Shown here piece after piece: positions 12,453 through 24,050 of a stretch of 64,000 nt of DNA; the first letter of the stretch is position 1, and every line of letters begins with the position of its first letter. Below the pieces are notes generated by a model. It saw nothing but the letters and a program-made list of their open reading frames with translations, had not been told where the DNA came from and made no database searches. The translations under genes and the position numbers were made by a program. Source of the DNA: Straminergon stramineum (Eukaryota > Streptophyta > Bryopsida > Hypnales > Calliergonaceae). The stretch spans positions 18,540,501 through 18,604,500 of the forward strand of contig OY987268.1 of the NCBI GenBank assembly GCA_963920665.1, written 5' to 3'.

Positions 12453-12589
12453 ACTTCATTAGGGCCTTGGGGTCTTCAAGGCATCTTTGGGTGATGCATG
12501 GAAGTTGTTGTTCTTGTGGAGGTCTCGGGTTCAATCCCCAATGAGATCAATTTGGTTTGGTTCTTGTAGCCAACCTACAAAAAAAAAAA
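12453..12589 (+). mobile_element. tRNA-derived SINE candidate
   Basis: A perfect pol III B-box (GGTTCAATCCC, 12,528-12,538) lies about 75 bp into a GC-richer segment beginning near GGGCCTTGGGG. The unit ends with CCAACCTAC and an 11-base A run (12,579-12,589). This layout fits plant tRNA-derived SINEs. The A box is only weakly defined, and I could not find a convincing target duplication. Confidence 0.45.
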
Positions 12590-12617
12590 GATGTCAAGCT
12601 AATTCCCTATGGTATGT

Positions 12618-12818
12618 GGGAGGGAAGGTGATTTCATTCTCAAGGTCTAGGGGATGGTCCATGAGAGTTATAGGAAATCAGTATTGAATTTTGTTCGAAA
12701 ATGTGTATAGTGCAACCTTGCAATTCATACATTTCCGTACAAAATTCAATACTGACCATCTAAACCCTCATAGTACATCTCCGAAACCTTGGGAATTAAA
12801 TGATGTTTCCTACTCACC
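12618..12818. repeat. Long imperfect hairpin, about 95-bp arms
   Basis: The two arms fold back around a very short loop near 12,717. The inner part pairs almost perfectly (CAGTATTGAATTTTGT on one arm, its complement at about 12,733-12,752 on the other). The outer part pairs with scattered mismatches (CAAGGTCTAGGGGATG against CAAGGTTTCGGAGATG). It could be a foldback MITE or a young microRNA-type precursor. Confidence 0.8.
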
Positions 12819-12819
12819 T

Positions 12820-13540
12820 ATCAGAGTGACCGAATTGGATGTTTTGTCTTTTTGGAGAGAGATTATTTTTTGTATACAAAAGTTGAAGTAAACCTTGGAT
12901 AGCTTTTACAAGAACATATTGAATGTCCTCTATAGAATACTTAGCCAAAGAAACTGTACATTGTATAAGGATTTTCATGTTACGCTTCTTCATCTTTTAA
13001 TGATGAGGTGGCTAATTTTGAGTCCATAAATGATAGAAACTCTCTATATAGGATAGAAGAGCATCTCTTCATCTTGTAAATTTTGTAGTGTAAGAAGGGG
13101 TGGTCCTCCTTGGAAAGTTTACTTCCAACGACCACATCTGTAATTTGTAACTTAACAATTTACAATGTCTAAGAAAGATGATTTCAAAGGTGTCCCACTT
13201 GTCCATTTAGAAATATCTTGTATCTTGTGGGTGACCAATTTTCAAGGATTGGCATGCGAAAAAAAGAAATGATAGAATTCAAACACCCTTGAAGGTTTGA
13301 ACAATGTCTTCATCAAAGACAACAATCTTTTGATTTGATGTGCATATGCTTAATTTGTTGTTCATTTCAATGTGCTCTGCAACATGTTTGTCACGAGCCA
13401 TAATCTTAGAAGTCTCCCTATTAGTATTTACGAGGGTATAACTATATAGAATTTTTCAAAATTTCTAATAGGTAAAAAGGATTAGAATCCTCTTAGCCTA
13501 AACAACTCAGTAAGACTAAGAAAACACTCCAGGTAATCCG
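12820..13540. other. AT-rich stretch, no gene seen
   Basis: Nothing recognisable. It separates the hairpin from the second gag-like element. Confidence 0.4.
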
Positions 13541-16500
13541 TAGCTAGGTCGAGGCCAAATCTGGATTCCGGAAACCCGAATAGCAACAGCCTACGGTCTA
13601 GACTTCCGGTCTAGAAAATAGGGGCCTGTTACGGGTAAACGGTCCGCTTTAGGAACGGCCGGTATTTTGACGGGTACTTAACCCCGCCACTCTCATTTCT
13701 TCTTCCTCTTTCCCCACAACTGTTTTGTGCGCGCATAGCTGAGTGAAAGAGTGGTGAGTTAGTGCTCGGGTGATAACTGATAGTGTCTTCAGATTTTAGA
13801 GTGCTTTGTGATGGCGGAGGGAGATATCTGGAAGACTTTGGTCACCGGCTGGATGGTTTGTCCAACCATTCCGAAAAGGCTGAGAGAGAGATTACAGCTA
13901 GAGGATAACCTTAGTGAGATAGGGTGTGTCGGTCTGTTCATGCGGCCATGGACCGTAAAGAATAACTGAATGATCCAGGAACTGATTGTAGGAGCGTCAA
14001 ACCAATATGAGTTGATAGTGAGAGGAAGGCCTCAAATCTGGACTGATGAAGTCTGGGCTAAGGTTTACGGATTCCCTAAAAAGGGATCCGGTTTAGCTTC
14101 TCGGACCGACAAGTTTACGGTCGGGAAGTTTAAGAACACTACCCATTCCAAGGAAGGGTATGCGATTAGTGACTGCCTGAATGCACGACAGAGGCATGTG
14201 CTAGAGTTCCTGATCCCTATCCTCTATTCGGAAAAGCCTACCCGGGTTACAGTTATGGTAGCGAACACCATCTTTGGTGCTTTTGAGGGTAGACCAATCA
14301 GTTGGGGCAAGGTGATTGGATCAGTAGTCGCCAAGCTTGCCGCCAACGTAGGAAAGGGAAAGACGAGCCCCATAGGGCCGTATCTTTTCCATCTCTACCA
14401 CCACGCAGAGCTTCTTAGCGATGCGGAAATGGTGGAGTACAACACCGAAGCGACCATCCTCCAATACGGCCTGAGGGAAGAAGTGACATCGGAGCAGCCA
14501 CCGGTAGAAGAGGAGGAGGATTCAAAAGAGGACGAGCAACCCTTGGAGCGGAGGCACCGGAAGTCGACGGATCCGACATCTCGGGGGAAGCTTCCAACTC
14601 AACAGAAGGTATTCGAGGAGGAGGAAGGAAGCATAGCTGGATTCTTCAAGACCGGGTTCAACTGGGTACTCCAAGCATAGGAGTACCACGAGAACCTAGC
14701 AAATTTGCTCAGGAGGATTAGCCGGGAGTTGAAGACGGATCCGGAAGACATCCTCAATGCATTGAAGAAGCTTCCGAATCCGGAAGTCCTCGAGCGGAAG
14801 GACAAGCAGATCGTAGCCCTGGAGAAGGAGAAAGCGGATCTTCAAGCAAGATTGAGCTGGGCACAAGGAGAGATGGCTGTGGCGAAACAGAGAGTGAAGG
14901 AAGCCTTGCAGCTGCTGAAGAACCTATCCGGGTTGGTGGACAAGCTAGCCAACATGGTGATGAAGGTGGCTCTAACCCAGAGCCGGTTGACCGAGGAAGA
15001 GCACCTTACCGGATCCAAGGTGATCCGGATACTCGTAGACTTCTCATCGCAGATGGAGCTCACACTAAAAGAAATGAGGCAACTGCTTGGGCGGATCGAC
15101 CCCGACCGGATAATGGACTTCTCCAACTTTCCGAAGATCCATTTCGACACGGAGACTCCCGTCAAGCTCACCGCCTCAATGCCACTACCGTCGAAACCGG
15201 AAGCCCCGCGGGAGACTCTCCGGTACTCGATGGAACCCTTCTCCAAGTAGCTGGAGAAGACAATTCGGGGGAGCGTGAAGTCTGCGCACGAGCCAAGTAG
15301 GCAGCCGGATACTACACGAGAGTTGGCACCTCTAGAGATTACGGTTTCTCCACCCGTCCCAGTGTTCAATCTTCCGGAAAAGGAGCCGCTGCCGACACTT
15401 CACACCCAAGCCCGTGGCCAAGTGATAGAACGGATTGGAGGGTTGTTGAATCCGGCCCGGTCTCATCCGGAGGAATTTGAGCATATGTTGGAGGAGCAAC
15501 AAACAAGAAAGGAGATCGAGCCCATTGTACTAGATGAAACGTCTCCAGGCGAGGAGAATGAGAGGGAGATAACTCAGATTGAGAAATCTGAGGAGGAAGA
15601 GTACCAGACCGGATCGAAGGACGAGGACGAAGACGAAGCAGACTACTCTCCTCCGGAAATCCGGAAGATACAGAGTGACCCGGGCGGCGTTACGGATGAC
15701 CCCCATCAAGGGGACCCCGAAGGCAACTCCAAGGTCATCCACGCGAGCACCGGCGAGTCAAGGCGGGAGCAGCCAGAAGAAAGCACAAAAGGGGAAGTAG
15801 ATAGGATCTTTCTTTAGGCAGATAGGATTTTAATTTTGAACCGGATCCGGATTTCCAGGTGTGGGACTGGGTTCTAGATTTGTAGGATCTCACTTTTCCG
15901 GATTTCTCGGGGAGTTTGTGAGTGGTCACCTGGATTTCCGGGTGCCCTTTTTGCCTTTTTGGCTTTGGTTGTTTTAAGTTTTTAAGAGAGGGGAAGGTTT
16001 GTTGCCTCTCATTCCATCCTAGCTTTATAGTTTGTATTTTGTCATCCTTATTTTAATCTGAACCACCAAGTGGACCCTCAAGGATTGATCTGTTGTATAT
16101 CCAGCTTCCTTGTGTTTCCTTGTGAGTGTGTGAAGTGTAATTGAGGAGGAGGAAAGGAGGAATCTGGATCTGAGGGGACTTGGGTCTGAGTGTTGAGGAA
16201 TGTCAGTTACGTAGTCTAGACTAGTGAATTTGGTCTTGAGCACGTGCCTTTAAACTCTTGGAACGGGAATCCGATTAGGAGTGGTGTGGGTGCAGATCCG
16301 GAATACCAGAGAGGGTTCTATGTGGAGATAAGCAACCACCAGTGGAAGAAACCCCATATCACTTATCGGAGGGTCAGCCAAACCCTAGGATTAGTCTAGC
16401 AAACGACTTACAATCCTTACCTTAGTTCCGGTCTCTGTTGGTCTGTCGTTGTAGTGGAAAAGTCTAGAGGCGGCTTTGTGTGACTTGCTTTCCGGATTGG

Positions 16501-16900
16501 CCATTTGGATAGCTGTGAGAGTGTTTCCGAACTAATCTAATACAAGAGTTGATCTGAATGGATGTTGTGTAGTTTAGAGAGAGAAGAGAGTGAGGAATAC
16601 GAGTGGTGAGTCCCTACCCCTCTATACAATCAAAGGTGGACCCTCTGAGGATAAAACAAAGGTACCAAAAACCAGTGTTGTGGTGTGAGAAGACGAATCC
16701 GGATTCCGGATTGAATTCCGGAAGAGTAGTGCTCCGGAAAAGAGAAAGGAAGAGAAAGGAGTGCTTAAGTCGGTAGAACGGATAATCGAGGCTTGCAACG
16801 ACATACTAGAATCACCTGGGACGATATTTCGAGTTAGTTTATACGTTTGGGTGTTGTAAAAGGTATTTACCGCACGCTGCGCGCATGACAATGTTTGTTT
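13541..16900 (+). mobile_element. Gag-like element, copy B
   Basis: This is a GC-richer block with many TCCGGA/CCGGAA words, a leader (13,541-13,810), one long broken ORF (13,811-15,817) and a non-coding 3' region. The last about 500 bp (16,395-16,900) recur at 28,240-28,770. Boundaries are approximate; the right one is placed where similarity to the 28-kb fragment ends. No reverse transcriptase, integrase or terminal repeat was seen. Confidence 0.6.
13811..15817 (+). pseudogene. Gag-like / coiled-coil protein, copy B
   Basis: One reading frame of about 668 codons starts at the ATG at 13,811 (MAEGDIWKTLVTGW) and is interrupted by TGA at 13,967, TAG at 14,678 and TAG at 15,248. It aligns with copy A throughout: IWTDEVWAKVYGF with LWTEDVWRTAYSF, EKPTRVTVMVANTIFG with EKPTRVTISLANTIFG, SPIGPYLFHLYHHAELLS with its counterpart. 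It then has the same acidic linker, coiled coil (KQIVALEKEKADLQARL) and VIRILVDFSSQMELTLKE block. An extra acidic C-terminal region (EEEYQTGSKDEDEDEADY) extends beyond the part seen in copy A. The family is unrecognised. Divergence between copies suggests an old, amplified element. Confidence 0.6.
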
Positions 16901-17350
16901 GCATTTATGACCTTTTCCACCCAAAAAGGGTTTAGGGTTGTGTAAAAAAATTGATTTCATGTTCAATGTAGAGCAAACTCGAAGAAATTAGAAGAAGACT
17001 TTGGACACTTCTAAAGTAACCTCTATAATATTATTATGCAATGGTAGAATGTAAGCATTTCAAGTTCTCCCTTTTTGTTTCAATAGAGGTCAATCATGTC
17101 ACGTACTTTTGTGTTTTTGATTCCCTTTTTCCCTTTTGGCCCATTCCTTTTTTTTTCTTTGTGAACAATGTAGACATATTTTTGGAACCATAAAGAAACA
17201 ACTCAAAATCTAATTCCACATTCTAGACCATATCATAGTGGTCTTATGATTTTATTTGAAAGCAAGAGAAATAGAAGTGGGAAGTTGTAATGCCAATGTT
17301 TCTCCTCCATATCAAGGTTTCTTTTTGCTATTATTTATTATGGTCCATCC
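16900..17350. other. Spacer, no gene seen
   Basis: AT-rich sequence between gag-like copy B and the next GC-rich leader array. Confidence 0.4.
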
Positions 17351-17355
17351 TTTCT

Positions 17356-17520
17356 AGACCCACGGTCGCCCCTACACCAACGGTCGCCTCTACACCAACG
17401 GTTGCCCCAAAACCCGTGGTCGCCTAGATCCGTGAGCACCTTTGGAACCCACAATTGCCCCCCTCCTGCGATCGCCTCCATACCCGCGGTCACCCATTTC
17501 GCACGTGCCAAACTTGCATG
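17356..17520 (+). repeat. GC-rich leader array, about 18-bp units (kinase element)
   Basis: Eight or so degenerate units of 17-19 bp follow one another: CCACGGTCGCCCCTACAC, CAACGGTCGCCTCTACAC, CAACGGTTGCCCCAAAAC, CCGTGGTCGCC and so on to CCGCGGTCACCCATTTC. The array lies just upstream of a kinase-like pseudogene. Similar arrays precede two other decayed genes in this window. Confidence 0.8.
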
Positions 17521-17729
17521 CGCTCCAGGGCAACCTCAGGTACTTAAGCAGTCGCCATTCTTGGTCTTGCGCATTGACTTTCATCCACCTTGAAGTTGCT
17601 GAATGCGTGCTCGTGGGCCAAGGTGACTTCAAAAAGGGAAGTTTTTGCCTATTTTCCTTGCCAAGTTCAAGTCAAGAATGCCTCGTTTTTCAAAAGAGGA
17701 CCATATCTACTTCAAAGGAAGGAAGTAGT

Positions 17730-19284
17730 ATGAGTCGGATATCGGCTTGGGACAAGGATCTTGACAATCCTGCAACGTTTCTTGTAGATATAACTACAAA
17801 GGAGGTAATTGGGGGTGCAGAACCATCCAAGACAAAGAAGTCCAAGACAACACATGATAAGGACCCTACCTATCCTCCAGCACGATGTACAACCTATGCG
17901 CATGAGGCTTGTTTGCAATGGTATGAGGAAAAAAGTGTACAATATTTGGAGAGGAAATACTTGAGAAATAAAGAGGCAAGCATCCAATCCTTGAAGGATG
18001 AGTTGGAGGACTTTATTACAAGGAAATGCAAGGAATCTTCGGACTATGTAGATGTGGATGAAGTGTATTTCAACCAATAGCAAATGTGGATTGGCAATTG
18101 CCTACAAATTGGTATATTCAACACTAAGAAGTTGATGCTTGAGTTGCGACCTATAGTGCCCGGATTTGGAGAAACGGATAGGGCCTAAGAATTCTGTGAG
18201 AAGATGGATTGGTGGCAAATTGCAACAAAAAGATTGTCAAGGTTTGAAGCTAGGGGTATGGGGTGGCAGACGGATGCATTGAAGGTTGTATTTACGAGAG
18301 ATAGTGGTTCATGTATCATATGGGTCTACTCAGAGGCCAAGGTGGTCCCACTTACTGGATTTGACCGTCAAGGAGGATATGCAAAGGTGCGCAAGGTATG
18401 TATTGTAGGGATGTCCACAATCCCAACACATGTACATTTTGCAGGGAAATTGTCAAAGCAAAGGAACAAACGCAATGCAAGGGTGGAGTGGTCAATGGAG
18501 GCTTTGGTATGCCCGTTGAATCATCCAGCCATTATTAAATTCCTAGCTGTCCATGACCAAACAATGGAAGCATACACTTTGTGGTGGAATGGTAGTAATT
18601 TCAAAGAGTTGCTTCATTTGAATGAGAAGGTGGTGCCGCATGTGGAATGGCATGAAATCAAGTTGGTCAAGCAACTTACAGGCCAACAACAAAAAGAAAT
18701 TAGCCTCTTTCGAAGACACAAGGCGAAGTTGGCGTGGGCCCTGGTTTATGTGACAAGTCTCATGCACAATGACTTGTCACCTATGAACATATTGTTGTAT
18801 TATCCCCCCCTTCTTCGACGAAGAGATTAACATTGTGATTTGTGATTGGAGAATTGCAAGTTGTATTCAAGAAGGAGCTCCCTCACATTTTGGATATGAA
18901 AAACAGGAAAAACTTGATGTTGAGAGGATGGGCCATTGGTGGGCAGCTCCAGAGTTGTTCTATTTGTTTGGGCCAAAGGGTTCAAATACAAGTCTAGATG
19001 TGATGAAAGCGACCTACAAATATTCGGTGAAATCCGACTCTTATTCGATTGGAAAGTTGACCCAACGCATGAATATAGAACACATGGTTGAATACGACAA
19101 GGACTTATTTAGAGATCATGAGTCATTAAGGTACTTTGCCATGAAGTTACATGAACTAGGTGATCCTAATGTTAACAAAAGAGTGAGAAGACCAACATGT
19201 GTGCAAGTGGTGGACCTCCTCATGGGTAAACCATGGTTCATGAAACCACCCGAATTCGTCTTTCGGGACTCTATCCTCTCGTAG
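17730..19284 (+). pseudogene. Protein kinase-like gene, decayed, with GC-rich leader
   Basis: The N-terminal about 115 residues (MSRISAWDKDLDNPATFL...) precede a protein kinase fold that can be followed in order: a Gly-rich loop (DRQGGYAKVRKV), the HFAGK lysine, an alpha-C glutamate (WSMEALV), HPAIIKFLAVH, a catalytic loop HNDLSPMNIL in place of HRDLKxxN, VICDWRIAS in place of DFG, then AAPELFY and SDSYSIGKL. Asp and Asn of the catalytic loop are kept; the DFG Gly is Arg. The frame is broken by TAG (18,078) and TAA (about 18,186), and by a one-base shift at a run of eight C (about 18,803), after which the DWR segment is read. The length without breaks is about 518 codons. It sits behind a repeat leader shared with other decayed genes, so I read it as a host-derived kinase carried by a repeat element. 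Confidence 0.7.
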
Positions 19285-20220
19285 AATTTGATGTAATATT
19301 TTTTTAGCTAGAATAGCTACATTGGCCACATTTTGGGCGTCCCATTTTGGAAAAGCAATGCAAGTGTATAAACTATTTTTAATGTGAAGTGCATGTTCGG
19401 ACCCAAAATATTGAGTATTGTACATACACATCACCTACTTGCATGCATTTGGGTTTGAATATGAATTCTTTGCATGGTTCATTGTAGCTTGAGCATCAAA
19501 TGAATGGGATTGATATGATTCATAAGTAAGATATAAATCAGCTATGGATAACTCCAGTCCTTATTCAATTGATATGCCCAAATTAGATTGAGATAATCTC
19601 TTGACTATGTTTTCACCGAAAATATCCAAACACTACCGTTTGTACTTCGTAGCGTGAGTACTAATTTTCCCAAAAAAGGTTTAAGGACACCCTAAACCCT
19701 AGGATTTGGCAGTATACAGACTTGAGAAGATGGGTTTAAAATGTTAAGAATTAAATGTTAGGAATTTTCACCATAAAGATTGGAAAATATTATCCTTGGA
19801 CTTGATCGAAGTCATTGTTCTAGCCATGTCAAAAAGAATGCACTTGGACTTCAAATCATGACATATGTTTTAATTTATTTTGGAAATGGTGTTGCTTCTT
19901 TAGACTCATTCATCAAGATGAATTGGCTACATACCTACGAAAATATAGATAATTTGGAATTGTACAACATGTAGGAAAAAATAGTAGGTACTAAGAAATA
20001 CAAAATGACTTAAAAAAAAGAATTCTAAAAAATGTACTTGTGGAATTGGAAAATGTCAATCCCAATGGCTATTTTGTTGAGATACAAAATGGACATCCCA
20101 TGATTTAATTATTTTCTAAGAAGATAGAAAATTTAGAAAATCCATATTTATCTACAAACTAAAAGTCCACATAACTTTGATTTTATAAATGAATATGGAA
20201 TACTTAAGAGCTTTTTGCAA
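19285..20220. other. AT-rich stretch, no gene seen
   Basis: This holds the 3' flank of the kinase-like pseudogene and AT-rich sequence. No supported coding frame or repeat boundary was found. Confidence 0.4.
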
Positions 20221-20442
20221 TAAATAGTGAAATTAGGTTTCCCACACTATATAAATACTTAATATTAGATTACAAGAATGCACTACTTTTGAATTAGGTG
20301 TTGTTGTAATTGGAACTCATGAACCTTCATGTGTACAAATGAAAATATATGTAGAAATTTTTGTTCACTTTGATGGCTTCTAAAGTACCTTTTGGGGATA
20401 AGGCAATCTAATTGTTAAGGCAATCTAATTTCACTATTCAAT
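20221..20442. mobile_element. MITE family 1, copy 1
   Basis: It begins TAAATAGTGAAATTAGG and ends CTAATTTCACTATTC, forming inverted ends of about 17 bp. The interior matches 36,823-37,068, including GCACTACTTTTGAA and GTTGTAATTGG, and the doubled words GGCAATCTAATT / GTTAAGGCAATCTAATTT near the right end. Flanking CAATAA and CAATGA may be a degenerate target duplication. Confidence 0.6.
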
Positions 20443-20590
20443 GAAGGTATGTGCCGTCACAGTCGGGGATTTGGGACCCGCGGTCACCCCAGACCCACAG
20501 TTGCCATCACCCGCGGTGGTTCTGGACCCACGGTCGCCTTCCCGACCCACATGCGCCCCATCCAAAGTCGCACTCACCGTGAGGCGACTT
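20443..20590 (+). repeat. GC-rich leader array (second element)
   Basis: Degenerate 17-18 bp units (CCGCGGTCACCCCAGAC, CCACAGTTGCC, CCACGGTCGCCTTCCCGAC) resemble those at 17,356. The following leader also matches: TTTATCCACCTTGAAGTGGC at about 20,647 corresponds to TTCATCCACCTTGAAGTTGC at about 17,577. The array and leader are thus shared while the genes behind them differ. Confidence 0.75.
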
Positions 20591-20931
20591 CGGGTACAAA
20601 ATGAGACCCTAAACCCGCAGTCTCTTGTCCTTCCCTTTTGTGCCTTGTCTTTTATCCACCTTGAAGTGGCTAATTGCAGGCTTGAGAGGGGAGGTGGGTG
20701 TTGTGAGGAAGATATTCTATCTCTCCTCATGTCACTTTCATCTATGTGTTCCATTGATCGTAAATCACACCGAATTGTTTGAAACTTGATTGTGATTGTA
20801 AATGTTGATGTTGATGTATTTGTAAATGTGAATTACCACAAGGTAATAGATTTCAGTTTGTACAGCAGGGTTTTAGGCTTGCTGTATTTGGCATAGTATC
20901 CGAGTACAATTGATTGTATAGATTGAGCACT

Positions 20932-22395
20932 ATGGAGAATGAGCCCCCACCATTGACACTTGCCACAATCAAACGCCTTACATGACAAGAGATGAAGCTC
21001 ATCCGCAACAAGGGTCAGAAACGGTGCGGTAAAATTCACAAGAAGTGTGTGGCCATTTTGATCCATCCAAAGATTAAGGCATTTAAAGGTTGGAGAAATG
21101 AACCTTAGCCTTGGAGTTACAAAATGGTTTGTAAATACATGGATTGGTGCCACATCAACAACTTATTTCTCTTGTGTCGGCACAAAGAGCATCTGAAGCA
21201 AAACAAAGTAAATCTTGCATACTCCAAGGACAAGGGCTTCATACTTAGATGTTGTTAGGTGTGGAAGCACTTGTATTTGGAGGATTCAACTTACCGAAAT
21301 GACAATTTCTATTTCTTTCTTGTGAAAATGGTGTATGCTGAATATGTGTTGAAGAAGGAGGTGGATTGGTCAACATTGAAGGAGGTCCCTATTGCGATCA
21401 TTCCAAAGACTGCAAAAATTTTACGACTAGATGAACCTGTGGATGTAAAGAAGATGTTATCCAAGGTGAAGTGTGGGAAGTCATTTGTTCACGATGAAAG
21501 CGTGGTTTGGTCAAAGACTTCTAGCTCTGATCAACACACCCATGAATACGATGGATATTCTTTCCACAGTGATGACGAGGAGGTTGCCATACAAGAATCT
21601 AGGCCGGCTATGGATGTGGGAGTCCACCAAAGTGGACAATTAGCCCAAGAGCCCATTATAGTACAAGACACGAATGAAGAAGGCATGGATGATGGGGTGG
21701 CTAGGAAAGTGGACCCTATTTTGTGAGAGGGTGACGGGAGTGGCGGAGGAAGCGATTCAGAACATGAAGAGGCAATGTTGCTTGCCAAAATAGAAAGTGC
21801 AAAATTAGCATTGCGTGCAAAGAATGAGCAATTGAAAAATTTGAAGGAGCAAGAAGTGAATCCCACTTTTGTAGAGGTGTTGAAGCAACAATTGAAGGCC
21901 ATAATGAACGTTGTTGAAGAGAATGACAAGGGCTTCCATTCCTTAAAAAGAAATTGCGATTTTTATTTGAAGGAAATGAAGAGCGGGAAGGTGCATAAAA
22001 TGGACCATTATTTGATATGGGAATCAAAACTCAAAACCCTTGTCCACAAACGTCAGTAGGTACAGACTAAAAGGCAAAGCCTAGAACTTCAAATAATAGA
22101 GAAGAAGAAAGAATATTATGAGGCTGTTGTCTAGCACATTCCAAAAGTAGAGCTTTTGGCTTCTTCCTTGGCATATGATAGTGTTGCTAGAGAATTAGTG
22201 AGGCTTGAGAAGTTGGTGAAGTTCCATGAGCAAAGATTACCATTGATGGTATCGGAGTTGAAAGCTTTGAGGGCGGAAAGTCGTTTTTATTCGGATTGGT
22301 ATAAGTGGAATAGAGCTAGCATATAGAAGTCTGATGTAGAATTACAAGAAATGGGTCCAGAGCCCATTCTAAAGGACTACCTCAACACAAAATAA
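20932..22395 (+). pseudogene. Unknown element-borne protein (homologue of the 25.0-27.5 kb gene)
   Basis: One frame starts at the ATG at 20,932 (MENEPPPLTLATIKR) and runs to about 22,395 with several stops (TGA at 21,724; TAGs at 22,057, about 22,132 and about 22,324). It aligns with the minus-strand gene at 27,545: KAFKGWRNEP with LAFKGWNEELEPW, YMDWCHINNLFLLCRH with YIGWCHIGKFFPLWRH, and VYAEYVLKKEVDWSTLKE with AYAEVALNKEVDWSTFKE. The second half is Glu/Lys-rich and probably coiled coil (AKLALRAKNEQLKNLKEQ). The family is not recognised. The shared GC-rich leader makes it part of the same repeat family as the kinase-like pseudogene. Confidence 0.55.
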
Positions 22396-23400
22396 AATAC
22401 CTAGAAACACAATGAGGAAAAATACTTTCACCACGATTATTTTGTATGTTGCCTATCGTGGTTTTATAAAGAAATGCAATGTTTTGAAATAAAACAATGT
22501 ATATGGTGTCTTGACATAGTGTGTGTACTAGAATAGTTAAATTGGTGTGGGCACACTAGTGGCGTGCATGGAAGGGAGAAAATGCCATACCATTTTTGGA
22601 TCTTACAACTTTTCTACATGGATGAATATATCTTCCTCATGTTTGGGGAGAAGGCGATGGTATGATGAATGGAATGGGATTCTCGCACATAAGTACAATC
22701 GAATAGGAACATGGGATTCATGGGAAGTTCTTGATTCTTGATCGTAAAAGTCGACATAGTATTTTGTGAGAATGTCCTCGTGAAATCTACAATACAACTT
22801 GTATTTATGATTTTCATATGAATAGTGGAGAACTAAGAACCGATTGTGCCCAAAATACCATATTAATTGAGGAAATTTATTGGGCTTATTTGTCTCAAGT
22901 GATTTGCTTCATTGTTCCTCTTTGTATATAGGACTTTTTAGAATTCTAGCTTTAGCATAATTTGAAGAAAATTACAATGAATATTGAGGAATTAGGTAGG
23001 TTTTATATGTAAATTGGCCTACTCATGTTTTTTATGAATTAAAATTTTGACCCCCAAGGACAACTAGACATGGTGAACCATTTGAAGGTATGGTAATGTG
23101 AAGTCAACAAGTCAACATCCACAAAAAGGGGCATGTTGTACTTGAACGTTGTCGAGTAGAGAGGCCTTGCCTTGGGAAAACGCGGGGCTTTTAGCTGCAA
23201 CTAGATGTGGTTCAAATACTGAAAGATCCCGTGGCCAAAGTCACAAATATAACAATAAATCCCCCCAATGATGCCATATGAACCAAAATACTATCCCCCT
23301 TCCATGCACCCCTCCAAAGATGTCATGGAGTCTCAATATACCCCATGCATGGTAAAAAATTGTAGAAACAAAGTCATATCCTTCATGAACTCCCCTCGAA
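22396..23400. other. AT-rich stretch, no gene seen
   Basis: No supported gene or clear repeat. Confidence 0.4.
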
Positions 23401-23404
23401 GAAG

Positions 23405-24050
23405 TGTCTGATAGTTGATTGAGTGTCACGTTCGCTATACAACTCCAAACTAAGAGTGTGATATGCCTCTGAAAAGCTAACAAAAATTTCTACAACCTCT
23501 CCAAAATTCACTCAAGACTAAGATATTGTCCGACTTTTATGGTCGGTCAAAGTTCACCCTTCCCAACTCAAAGGCAGCTCACCTATACTTCACTCTCAAG
23601 CTCATAACTTTCACATACTACCTCCAAATTAAGAAAATAAATCCATTTTGAAAATCTAACATGAGCATCTACAAGCTACCCAAGTTTCACTAAAATAAAA
23701 AGTACTGTCCACATTTCATACCCTTTCAAAGCTCACTCACTTGGAAACCCGAAAGTATCCCTTCACCCTTTCACTCTCAAGTCCATAACTTTCTCATACT
23801 ACCTCCAAATCAAGAAAATAAACCCATTTTGGAAAGCTAACACAAATATCTACAAGCTCCCCAAGTTTTAATCAAATAAAAAGTACTGTACACATTTCAT
23901 ACCCTTCCAAAACTCACTCTCTTGAAAGTTTGAGGTAACTTCACAACACTTCACTCCCAAACTCATAACTTACACATACTAACTCCAAACTTCATGAGTG
24001 ATAGCTTTTCGGAAACACAAAAACAAGATACACAAGCTCTCAAAAATTCA
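23405..24050. repeat. Degenerate tandem repeat, about 180-bp unit
   Basis: About 3.7 diverged copies. The block CATAACTTTCACATACTACC recurs in degenerate form at 23,603, 23,784 and 23,964, that is, every 180 bp. GCTAACAAAAATTTCTACAA and its variants recur with the same spacing. The unit length is satellite-like, but the copies are few and diverged. Confidence 0.7.

Noticed and set aside
12453..12540. A functional tRNA gene at the B-box
   Set aside because: I could not fold a cloverleaf or find a clean A-box; the downstream A-run favours a SINE.
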